Shown piece after piece: positions 6,915 to 14,349 of a DNA stretch of 26,715 bases. The DNA is taken from assembly GCA_902478825.1 (NCBI GenBank), contig CABSMK010000005.1:1-26715 (forward strand), given 5' to 3'. The notes beneath the pieces are model-generated. The model made no database searches. It was not told the DNA's origin and saw nothing but the letters and a program-made list of their open reading frames with translations. Source of the DNA: an uncultured Collinsella sp. GTDB taxonomy: Bacteria; Actinomycetota; Coriobacteriia; Coriobacteriales; Coriobacteriaceae. The position numbers were made by a program, and so were the translations under genes. Position 1 is the first letter of the stretch, and each line of letters opens with the position of its first letter.

Positions 6915-7787
6915 ATGCGCGTCGACGAGGTTTTTAAGCAGGCAGCATCCCAGGGCACCGCGCCCATTTCGTTTGAGATGTTCCCGCCCAAGGGCGAGCT
7001 GACCCTCGACACGGCTCGCGAAGTGGCAGGCAATCTGTGCAAGCTTTCGCCGAGCTTTGTCTCGGTCACCTGCTCGGCCGGCGGCTCGGGCAACGGTGCC
7101 GCCACCGCCCCCATCGCGCATATGATTACGAGCGAATTCGACACGCCCTCGGTGGCACACCTTACCTGCGTGGGCCGCTCGCACGCCGATATCGCCGCCA
7201 AGATCGACGAGTATCGCACCGCCGGCGTAGAAAACATCCTGGCCCTGCGTGGCGATCTCCCTGCCGGCGCAACCGAGGACGACAAGCCCGCCTCGGACTA
7301 CGCCTACGCCCGCGACCTCATCCCCGAGCTCGTCGACGCCGGCTTTTGCGTGGGCGCCGCAGCCTACCCCGAGGGCCACATTGCCTGTGAGGATCTCAAC
7401 CTCTCGGTCGAACACCTCAAGCAAAAACAGGACGCCGGCGCGAGCTTCTTTGTGACGCAGCTCTTCTTTGATAACGAGTGCTTCTACCGTTTTCGCGAGC
7501 TTGCCGACAAGGCCGGCATCACCGTGCCCATTACCGCGGGCATCATGCCGTTTATGGGCAAGTCACAGATCAGCCGCATGGTCTTTATGTGCGGCGCGTC
7601 GCTGCCCTCCCCCGTCATCAAGATTCTCGCCAAGTACGAGAATGACCCCGAGAGCCTGCAGACAGCTGGTGTAGATTATGCAGCCCGCCAGCTTTGCGAC
7701 CTCAAGGAGCACGGCGCCGACGGCCTGCACCTGTACACTATGAACCGTCCTGCGATCGCCGCGACCATTATGGAGCGCCTGGGGTAA
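6915..7787 (+). CDS. metF: 5,10-methylenetetrahydrofolate reductase
   Basis: This 290-residue FAD-dependent enzyme reduces methylene-THF to methyl-THF, the methyl donor for MetH. The N-terminal ISFEMFPPK holds the catalytic Glu (E21). ALRGDLP near residue 112 and the mid-protein QLFFDNECFYRFRE and PITAGIMPF blocks are typical of the TIM-barrel family. An AGGAG site lies 7 bases before the ATG. The stop overlaps the next start as TAATG (7785-7789), and metH follows, so the three genes form one methionine-synthesis operon. Length is normal for the bacterial form without the eukaryotic regulatory domain. Confidence 0.95.
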   Translation: MRVDEVFKQAASQGTAPISFEMFPPKGELTLDTAREVAGNLCKLSPSFVSVTCSAGGSGNGAATAPIAHMITSEFDTPSVAHLTCVGRSHADIAAKIDEYRTAGVENILALRGDLPAGATEDDKPASDYAYARDLIPELVDAGFCVGAAAYPEGHIACEDLNLSVEHLKQKQDAGASFFVTQLFFDNECFYRFRELADKAGITVPITAGIMPFMGKSQISRMVFMCGASLPSPVIKILAKYENDPESLQTAGVDYAARQLCDLKEHGADGLHLYTMNRPAIAATIMERLG

Positions 7788-8575
7788 TGGAAAAACCGCA
7801 CATCGATACAACCGCTGTCGAAGTGCCGGCCGACCTTGCGTCGCCGGCGCTCTACCGTATCGATGCCGCGCACCATCCCCGTGTCGACCGTGCCGAGATG
7901 CTGCGGTATCTGGGTTACGGCGGCCAGCAGATTGAGCCCGAACTGTCACGACGTATTGAGCTTGTGGTCGAGCGCCTTGAGCTTGACATTGAGCCCCGTG
8001 GCGTGCGCCGCGTATTTGCCGTCGATGCCACGAGCGTGGACGAGCAGGGCAAGCCTTGCATCCGTCTGGTCGGCACCAATGTTGAGCTGCGAGGTCGTGA
8101 TATCTATCGCCACCTTAAGGACGCCCGCCTGGCGGCGCTCATGGCATGTACCCTCGGGATGTCTGCCGAACGCCGTCTGCGAACCACCGGAACCCAGCAA
8201 CCCCTGGAAGGCGCCGTGCTCGACGCCGCATGCTCTGCCTATGTAGAAGCCGCCGTCGAGCAGATGGACCAGCAGGTCAAGGCTGCGGCCGCTGCACACG
8301 GGCTCGCCGGCAACTGGCGCTTCAGTCCCGGCTATGGCGACTGCCCGCTCTCTGCCCAGCGCTCGATCGTGGATGCACTCAATGCCACGCGCCTCATTGG
8401 ACTTACCGTCACCCCCACCAGCCTGCTCATGCCCACCAAGAGCGTGACCGCTGTGATTGGTCTGTTCGACGGCGAAGTCCACGACGCCCAGAGTCGCCCC
8501 ACCTGCAATATCTGCCGCATGCGTGAGCACTGCCGCTTCCGCGCCGCCCACACCACCTGCTATTCCAGCCATTAG
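7787..8575 (+). CDS. stand-alone MetH reactivation-domain protein with C-terminal Cys cluster
   Basis: This 262-residue protein matches the C-terminal activation (AdoMet-binding) domain of cobalamin-dependent methionine synthase, here as a separate polypeptide. Its expected job is to bring AdoMet to oxidised cob(II)alamin in MetH for reductive methylation. Supporting features are the RYLGYGGQQI start region, the SPGYGDCPLSAQ motif that matches the family's RxxPGYxxxP signature, and TPTSLLMPTKSVTAVIG. The next gene is a MetH that lacks this domain. The C-terminus carries four cysteines, C240-x2-C243-x5-C249-x8-C258, absent from the E. coli-type fused domain. They could hold an Fe-S cluster that supplies the electron; that is inference. 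The start at 7787 overlaps the metF stop (TAATG). An in-frame ATG at 7694 lies inside metF and is rejected. Confidence 0.88.
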   Translation: MEKPHIDTTAVEVPADLASPALYRIDAAHHPRVDRAEMLRYLGYGGQQIEPELSRRIELVVERLELDIEPRGVRRVFAVDATSVDEQGKPCIRLVGTNVELRGRDIYRHLKDARLAALMACTLGMSAERRLRTTGTQQPLEGAVLDAACSAYVEAAVEQMDQQVKAAAAAHGLAGNWRFSPGYGDCPLSAQRSIVDALNATRLIGLTVTPTSLLMPTKSVTAVIGLFDGEVHDAQSRPTCNICRMREHCRFRAAHTTCYSSH

Positions 8576-8584
8576 GAGCCATCG

Positions 8585-11143
8585 ATGTTTACTCCGCTTA
8601 TCACTCATGATCTGGACGGTGCAGCACTGGCGGCACCCGTCAATGCTGCGCGCTGCAACGGTGCCGCGTACAAAACGCGCACGATCGACGACCTTCGCAT
8701 TAAGGACGATCGCCTGTGCGCCGCCATCGAGGGCACGGGACATCTGCTGTTCGACGGCGGCATGGGCACCATGCTGCAGGCGGCCGGCATGAAGGCCGGT
8801 GCCCTGCCCGAGTTGCTCAACTTTGAGGAGCCCCAGGTCATTACCGATATTCAGCGTCAGTACGTCGAGGCCGGCTGTGACGTGATCACCGCCAACACCT
8901 TTGGCGCCAACGCCCACAAGCTCGACGGCGCCGCCACCGTGGCAGACGTCTTTGCCGCGGCAGTCACCTGCGCCCGCGAGGCCGGCGCCCGCTACGTCGC
9001 CGGCGACATCGGCCCCATCGGCGCCCTGCTGCGCCCCCTGGGCACCCTCAGCTTTGACGAGGCCTACGACCTCTTTGCCGAGGAGGTGCGCGCCGGCGTC
9101 GCCGCGGGCGTCGACCTCTTTATTATCGAGACTATGACCGACCTGGCCGAGATCAAGGCGGCAGTCCTCGCCTGCCGCGAGAATTCCGACCTGCCCGTCT
9201 TTGCCACCATGACCTTTGAGGAAGACGGCCGCACCTTCTTGGGCACGAGCCCCGAGGTCGCCGCCATCACCCTCGACGCCATCGGCGCCGACGTCCTGGG
9301 CATCAACTGCAGCCAAGGCCCGGCCGAGCTCCGAGGACTCGCCGCGCGTATGCTCACCGTCACCGACAAGCCCGTTATGGTGCAGGCCAATGCGGGACTG
9401 CCCCGCGTGGACGATGACGGCAATACCGTCTTTGATATCCAAGCACCCGAGTACGCCGAGGCCGTCGCCGGCATGATCGCCGACGGCGTAAGCGTCGTGG
9501 GCGGTTGCTGCGGCACCACGCCGGCGCACATGGCGGCCCTGCGCACGCTTATCGACAACCACACGCCCAGCCCACGTCACCGCAAGCCCAGCATGTCGGT
9601 CACGAGCGCCCAGACGGTCGTGGACCTTCCCTGCGACGGCCACAAGATCGCCGTCATCGGCGAGCGCATCAATCCCACCGGCAAAAAGCGCCTGCAGCAG
9701 GCCCTGCGCGACGGCGACCTGGACTACGTCGTGAGCCAGGGCATCAGCCAGCAAGAGCAAGGTGCCGATATCTTGGACGTCAACGTGGGCCTGCCCGAGA
9801 TCGACGAGGTCAAGATCATTCAACAGGCCACCGAGCAGCTCCAGGGTTCCACGCTCCTGCCGCTGCAGATCGACTCCACCGATCCCGCCGCCGTCGAAGC
9901 CGCCGTGCGCCGCTACGCTGGCAAACCCATCATCAACTCGGTCAATGGCAAGCAGCAGATCATGGATGAGATCTTTCCGCTGGTCGCCCACTACGGCACC
10001 AATGTCGTCGGCCTCACGCTTGACGAAGGCGGCATTCCCGATACCGCCGAGGCCCGCTTCGCCATCGCCGAGCACATCGTGGCCGAGGCCGCCCGCTACG
10101 GCATCGGTCCGGACCGCATCCTCATCGACTGCCTGGTCATGACCGCCTCGACCAATCAGCGCCAGGCCGAGCAGATCTTGCGCGCCATGTCCCTGTGCAA
10201 GGAGCGCCTGGGCGTCAAATGCGCGCTCGGCGTGTCGAACATCAGCTTTGGTCTGCCCGCCCGCCCGCTGCTGGGCTCGGTCTTTTTGGCTGCCGCTTTT
10301 GGCGCAGGCCTGGACGCCCCTATCATGAACCCGGGCTCCAAGCGCTTTATGGATACCGTCTACAGCTATCGCGTCTTGAGCGTTGAGGATGAGGGCTCGA
10401 CCGGATACATCGAGCGCTACGCCGGCTGGACCGATCCGTACAAGATCGCCGCGAACCCGGCGGCGGCTCAGGCGGCATCGACCGACGCTGCGCCCACTGC
10501 TGACACCGCCGGCACCGACGGCAACGACGACCCGATTCGTCGCATGGTCGTCTCGGGCCGCAAGGGCGAGATCGCGGCCGAGACCGAGCGTCTGCTGGCA
10601 GATCACGACGCCATGGACCTCATCAACAATCACTTTATCCCCGCCCTCGACGAGGTCGGAGTCCTCTTTGACCAGGGCAAGTTCTTCTTGCCGCAGCTTA
10701 TGGCCTCGGCCGAGGCCGCACGCGTGGGCTTCGACACCATCAAGCGCCTGATGCCCGCCGGCGAGATTGCCGACAAGGGCAAGATCTGCGTGGCCACCGT
10801 CAAGGGCGACATCCACGATATTGGCAAGAACATCGTCAAAATGCTGCTCGACAACTACGGCTACACCGTCTTTGACCTGGGCCGCGATGTCGATCCGCAG
10901 GAGGTACTCAAGACCGTCAAGGAGCGCGATATCAAACTCGTCGGCCTCTCGGCGCTTATGACTACCACGGTCGTCGCCATGGAAGAGACCATCAAGCTGC
11001 TTCATGCCGAGGTTCCGGGCGTCAAGATCATCGTGGGCGGCGCCGTGCTCACCCCCGAATACGCCAAGCAGATCGGTGCGGACTACTACGCCAAGGACGC
11101 CGCCGAAAGCGCTCGTATCGCCGAAGAGGTCTTTGGGCAGTAA
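8585..11143 (+). CDS. metH: cobalamin-dependent methionine synthase lacking the reactivation domain
   Basis: This 852-residue enzyme transfers a methyl group from methyl-THF through cobalamin to homocysteine. Domains in order: an unusual ~45-residue N-terminal lead; the homocysteine-binding barrel (about 50-330) with zinc ligands C242 (GINCS), C308 and C309 (GGCCGTTP); the pterin-binding barrel (about 345-620, GERINPTGKK); an Ala/Thr/Asp-rich linker (about 625-648); the cobalamin cap (about 650-735); and the B12 domain with DIHDIGKN, whose His744 is the lower cobalt ligand. The usual fourth (AdoMet) domain is missing and is encoded by the gene just upstream. AGGAG lies 8 bases before the ATG, and the gap from the upstream gene is 9 bases. 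No B12 or SAM riboswitch was recognised ahead of the operon. Confidence 0.95.
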   Translation: MFTPLITHDLDGAALAAPVNAARCNGAAYKTRTIDDLRIKDDRLCAAIEGTGHLLFDGGMGTMLQAAGMKAGALPELLNFEEPQVITDIQRQYVEAGCDVITANTFGANAHKLDGAATVADVFAAAVTCAREAGARYVAGDIGPIGALLRPLGTLSFDEAYDLFAEEVRAGVAAGVDLFIIETMTDLAEIKAAVLACRENSDLPVFATMTFEEDGRTFLGTSPEVAAITLDAIGADVLGINCSQGPAELRGLAARMLTVTDKPVMVQANAGLPRVDDDGNTVFDIQAPEYAEAVAGMIADGVSVVGGCCGTTPAHMAALRTLIDNHTPSPRHRKPSMSVTSAQTVVDLPCDGHKIAVIGERINPTGKKRLQQALRDGDLDYVVSQGISQQEQGADILDVNVGLPEIDEVKIIQQATEQLQGSTLLPLQIDSTDPAAVEAAVRRYAGKPIINSVNGKQQIMDEIFPLVAHYGTNVVGLTLDEGGIPDTAEARFAIAEHIVAEAARYGIGPDRILIDCLVMTASTNQRQAEQILRAMSLCKERLGVKCALGVSNISFGLPARPLLGSVFLAAAFGAGLDAPIMNPGSKRFMDTVYSYRVLSVEDEGSTGYIERYAGWTDPYKIAANPAAAQAASTDAAPTADTAGTDGNDDPIRRMVVSGRKGEIAAETERLLADHDAMDLINNHFIPALDEVGVLFDQGKFFLPQLMASAEAARVGFDTIKRLMPAGEIADKGKICVATVKGDIHDIGKNIVKMLLDNYGYTVFDLGRDVDPQEVLKTVKERDIKLVGLSALMTTTVVAMEETIKLLHAEVPGVKIIVGGAVLTPEYAKQIGADYYAKDAAESARIAEEVFGQ

Positions 11144-11168
11144 CACAACGGAAACAACCGAGCACCAA

Positions 11169-11206
11169 AACGTGCCGCATGCGCCACTTGGCACGTGCGG
11201 CACGTT
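11169..11206. repeat. long hairpin between metH and UPF0210 gene
   Basis: An 11-bp perfect stem (AACGTGCCGCA/TGCGGCACGTT) closes a 16-base loop, but no T run follows. It lies 25 bases after metH and 45 bases before the next start. It could attenuate read-through or be an operator. Confidence 0.6.
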
Positions 11207-11251
11207 AGAATAGATAAGACTATGCTCGTTTTGGCAGATAGGAGCGCAAGG

Positions 11252-12616
11252 ATGGCGATCACGCCCGCAGAAATCGCGGAAACCCGCGGCATGGTTGAGG
11301 AGCAGAACCTCGACATCAGGACCATCACCATGGGTGTTTCGCTCATGGGTTGCGGCGACGAGAACCTCGACCGCATGTGCACGAAGATCTACGACCACGT
11401 GACGCACACGGCTGAGCATCTGGTCGAGACCGCCGAGAACCTCGAGCGCGAGTACGGTATCCCCATCGTCAACAAGCGCGTTTCCGTCACCCCGGTGGCG
11501 CAGATTGCCGCGTGCTGCAAGGATGAGGACCTCACCCCCATCGCGCACGCCCTCGACCGCGCGGCTGAGACGCTCGGCATCGATTACCTGGGCGGCTTCT
11601 CCGCACTCGTCCAGAAGGGCATCGGCGACGCCGACCGCCGCGTCATCCAGTCCATCCCCCAGGCGCTCGCCACCACGAGCCGCGTCTGCTCCAGCGTCAA
11701 CGTCGCCAGCCTGCGCGCCGGTATCAACATGGACGCCGTGCTCATGGCCGCCCAGACCATCATCGATGCCGCTAAACTCACGGCCGACCAGGATTCCGTC
11801 GGCGCTTCCAAGTTTGTCTGCTTTGCCAACATGGTCGAGGACTCCCCGTTTATGGCGGGCGCCGTCCACGGCGGTGGCGAGGCCGACGCCGTCATCAACG
11901 TAGGCGTCTCGGGCCCCGGCGTTATGGCCGCAGCCCTGGAGACACTGCCCGATTCCGCATCGATGATGGAGGTCGCCGAAAAGATTAAGCAGACCGCCTT
12001 TAAGATCACCCGCGCCGGCGAGCTCATGAGCCGCGAGGCCGCCCATCGCCTGGGTGTCGAGAAGGGCATTGTCGACCTGTCGCTGGCGCCCACGCCTGCC
12101 ATCGGCGACTCCGTCGCGCGCATCCTCGAGATCATCGGCGTGGGTACCTGCGGTGGCCCGGGCACGACCTGCGCGCTCGCCATGCTCAACGATGCCGTCA
12201 AGAAGGGCGGCGTCATGGCCAGCTCCAGCGTGGGCGGCCTCTCCGGCGCCTTTATCCCCGTGTCCGAGGATGCCGGCATGATCGCCGCCGTCGAGGCCGG
12301 TGCGCTTTCGCTCGAGAAGCTCGAGGCCATGACCTGCGTGTGCTCCGTTGGCCTGGACATGATCGCCATCCCCGGCGACACCCCGGTCGAGACCATCGCC
12401 GGCATCATCGCCGACGAGATGGCCATCGGCGTCATCAACAACAAGACCACGGCCGTCCGTGTGATTCCTGCCATCGGCAAGGGCGTGGGCGACTGCGTCG
12501 AGTACGGCGGCCTGTTCGGCCGTGCACCCATCATGCCGGTGAACCCCAACGCCGGCACCGTGCTTGCCCACCGCGGTGGACGCTTCCCGGCTCCGCTGAA
12601 CTCGCTCAAGAACTAG
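11252..12616 (+). CDS. UPF0210 / PFL-family (DUF711) protein
   Basis: This 454-residue protein matches the conserved bacterial/archaeal UPF0210 family (related to pyruvate-formate-lyase-fold proteins); its biochemical role is not established. Recognisable blocks are NLDIRTITMGVSL near the N-terminus, the Cys-containing VTPVAQIAACC, the glycine-rich FMAGAVHGGGE and the C-terminal PVNPNAGTVLAHRGGR-like end. In many genomes it sits next to a small ACT-domain protein; none is present here. The start at 11252 (MAITPAEI) is chosen because AGGAG lies 7 bases upstream. An ATG 19 codons earlier falls inside the upstream hairpin. It may share a transcript with metH across a 108-base gap. Confidence 0.9.
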   Translation: MAITPAEIAETRGMVEEQNLDIRTITMGVSLMGCGDENLDRMCTKIYDHVTHTAEHLVETAENLEREYGIPIVNKRVSVTPVAQIAACCKDEDLTPIAHALDRAAETLGIDYLGGFSALVQKGIGDADRRVIQSIPQALATTSRVCSSVNVASLRAGINMDAVLMAAQTIIDAAKLTADQDSVGASKFVCFANMVEDSPFMAGAVHGGGEADAVINVGVSGPGVMAAALETLPDSASMMEVAEKIKQTAFKITRAGELMSREAAHRLGVEKGIVDLSLAPTPAIGDSVARILEIIGVGTCGGPGTTCALAMLNDAVKKGGVMASSSVGGLSGAFIPVSEDAGMIAAVEAGALSLEKLEAMTCVCSVGLDMIAIPGDTPVETIAGIIADEMAIGVINNKTTAVRVIPAIGKGVGDCVEYGGLFGRAPIMPVNPNAGTVLAHRGGRFPAPLNSLKN

Positions 12617-12783
12617 CTGAGGGGGACTGGCGAGGAGCCCCGGGGAGGGCAAATATATAAGGTCGCCTGCTCGGACAGTCCTGACTCGCACGGAGAGCAC
12701 ATTAAGTGCTCTCCGGCTCGTGCGGAACTCGCGATCGACCTTATATATTTGCCCCCCGGGGCTCCCGCACAACGGGACCTCAG
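12617..12783. repeat. nested palindromic element
   Basis: Large arms at 12634-12665 and 12736-12765 are near-perfect inverted repeats (30 paired bases, with a 2-base insertion on the left). Each arm includes the AT-rich block CAAATATATAAGGTCG. Inside lies a second perfect hairpin, GGAGAGCAC-ATTAA-GTGCTCTCC (12692-12714), itself flanked by CGCACG/CGTGCG. Outermost CTGAGG (12617) and CCTCAG (12778) also pair. The element begins directly after the UPF0210 stop. It may be a MITE-like unit, a cruciform or a structured RNA, and could serve as terminator, though no T run follows. Confidence 0.8.
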
Positions 12784-12932
12784 TTGGGTTCTATCCCGGT
12801 TGCAGTCGCTTCGCTCCTGCACCACTTGGCTGGTGCGGCGGTTTGGCGTTGGAACGGTTCTTTTTCTGATATATGCTGGTTGCGGCTCTTCTTTTGGGAG
12901 GAGTCGCTTTTTTGTTGCTAGGAGGTTGGCCC
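12784..12932 (+). other. T-rich leader of the methyltransferase gene with small hairpins
   Basis: There is no gene in this stretch. A small hairpin GCACCA/TGGTGC lies at about 12819-12836, and the stretch after it is T- and G-rich, unlike the genomic average. The ribosome site AGGAGG at 12920-12925 serves the GTG start at 12933. Confidence 0.4.
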
Positions 12933-13820
12933 GTGGTTGATGGGGACGCTCGCTCTGAGCTATTTTCTGCTGATTGGAATGGCGAATGGATGCGCCTGCA
13001 GGCCGCTCGGCATCGGGCTGATGATTCTTTTGAGTGGGATAAAAGGGCTCGGCATTTTCGGCCGCTTGAGACTGCTCCGTATGCCCGGGATTTTATAAAG
13101 CTGTTGGCGCTTGAGCCCGGCGAGTCGGTGCTCGATATGGGGTGTGGGGCTGGGTCGATTGCTATTCCGCTTGCTCAGGCTGGGCATCCTGTGATTGCAG
13201 CCGACTTCTCCCCCGCTATGTTGGGCACGCTTGATGCCGGCATTGAGTGCTACGGGCTCGAGGGGCGCATAACGCCGTTTGAGCTTGCTTGGGATGATGA
13301 TTGGGATTTGGTTGGACCGGTCGCGAAAGCGGTGGATGTGGCCTTTGCCAGTCGTTCGGTTACGACGACCGATCTGAAAGGTGCGCTTGCCAAGCTTGAT
13401 CGTACGGCTCGTCGGCGTTGTGCTGTCACGATGGTCGCCAACTCCAGCCCGCGCTATGACCTGCACCTGATGAACGCCATCGGCGCCTCGGTTACCTGCA
13501 GCAATGGCTTTGTGTACGCCTTCAATATCCTCATTCAGATGGGTGCCCTGCCGCAGGTTACGTACTTTGAATCGCCTCGTCGCGATACTTTCGATAGCCT
13601 TGAGGCGGGCGTGACGGACTTCTCCCGTATGCTCGAGCGTGGCAACGAGGATAAGATCGACCGCCTGCGCGACTACATCGCCCAACACATGATTGAGAAC
13701 CCCCATGCCGGTGAGCCGGGCTCCAAGGGCGTGCCGCAGGGGCGCTATATGCTCGATCATGTCCGTAAGGTTCGTTGGACGTTTATTGCATGGGAGCCGG
13801 TCTCTGCACCCCGCTCATAG
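12933..13820 (+). CDS. SAM-dependent class I methyltransferase
   Basis: This 295-residue cytosolic methyltransferase has the AdoMet-binding motif VLDMGCGAGSIAIPLA at about residues 65-80, then IAADFSPAML as the acidic motif II. The substrate is not evident; small-molecule or tRNA/rRNA methylation are both possible. The start is the GTG at 12933, because a perfect AGGAGG lies 7 bases upstream. Starting at the in-frame ATG at 12873 would place that ribosome site inside the gene and add a spurious hydrophobic leader. Codon use changes within the gene: up to about 13430 it favours T-ending codons and CGG, and from there on it has the C-ending codons of the neighbours. That suggests a recombined or transferred 5' part, next to the nested palindrome. 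Confidence 0.85.
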   Translation: MVDGDARSELFSADWNGEWMRLQAARHRADDSFEWDKRARHFRPLETAPYARDFIKLLALEPGESVLDMGCGAGSIAIPLAQAGHPVIAADFSPAMLGTLDAGIECYGLEGRITPFELAWDDDWDLVGPVAKAVDVAFASRSVTTTDLKGALAKLDRTARRRCAVTMVANSSPRYDLHLMNAIGASVTCSNGFVYAFNILIQMGALPQVTYFESPRRDTFDSLEAGVTDFSRMLERGNEDKIDRLRDYIAQHMIENPHAGEPGSKGVPQGRYMLDHVRKVRWTFIAWEPVSAPRS

Positions 13821-13978
13821 CCTGTTCGCAGCCCGCACCGCCCACTCACTCGGCATCCGCATTCTTTTTGAACTGGGCAAACGCGCTCCACACCGCGCCG
13901 TTCCTGCGCTATCGTGGGACAGCTCACGTAGATTAAGGCCCCGTCGCGGGGCGCCCCATACATAGAAAGCGAGAACCC

Positions 13979-14278
13979 ATGGCACTGACAGGAGCCCAGG
14001 TCAAGCAGCTTCGCAGCATGGCCCATCACCTCAACCCCGCCATCATCATCGGCAAGTCCGATGTCAACGAGGGCACCGTCGAGCAGACGGTCGCCTACCT
14101 GGAGAAGCACGAGCTCGTTAAGTGCTCCGTGCTCGATGGCTCCAGTCTTTCCGCCCGCGAGGCCGCCGAAGAGCTCGCCGAGCGTTGCCACGCCGAGGTC
14201 GTCCAGGTCATCGGCCGCAAGTTCTCGCTGTATCGCGAGTCCTCGCGCAAGGACATCGAGAAGATCAAGCTCGTCTAA
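13979..14278 (+). CDS. yhbY: YhbY-family RNA-binding protein
   Basis: This 99-residue protein is a single CRS1-YhbY (CRM) domain, a KH-like fold that associates with pre-50S ribosomes. The order LTGAQVKQLRSMAHHLNPAIIIGK followed by VEQTVAYLEKHELVKCSVL and the C-terminal QVIGRKFSLYRES match the family along its length. The usual GKxG loop reads GKSD here. The ribosome site is weak (AAAGCGAG). A GCCCCG/CGGGGC hairpin lies in the leader (13938-13952). It ends in its own terminator and converges with the large regulator on the minus strand. Confidence 0.92.
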   Translation: MALTGAQVKQLRSMAHHLNPAIIIGKSDVNEGTVEQTVAYLEKHELVKCSVLDGSSLSAREAAEELAERCHAEVVQVIGRKFSLYRESSRKDIEKIKLV

Positions 14279-14315
14279 GAGCCAATGATCCGGCGAGCCA
14301 ACATATAGCAAGCTT

Positions 14316-14349
14316 ACGGGTGCCCAAGTACTTCGGGCGCCCGTTTTTT
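14316..14349 (+). terminator. terminator after yhbY
   Basis: The 10-bp stem ACGGGTGCCC/GGGCGCCCGT (one G-T pair) is followed by six T residues. It abuts the stop codon of the convergent regulator gene at 14348-14350. Confidence 0.88.

Noticed and set aside
7946..12772. A 1608-codon open frame on the minus strand
   Set aside because: It runs antisense to the reactivase gene, metH and the UPF0210 gene, all strongly supported. Long antisense frames are expected from the C-ending codon bias. Its translation is Gly/His/Asp-rich and resembles no protein.
12873..12932. Upstream ATG start giving the methyltransferase a hydrophobic N-terminus
   Set aside because: The AGGAGG ribosome site at 12920-12925 points to the GTG at 12933. 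The extra 20 residues would be translated from leader sequence.
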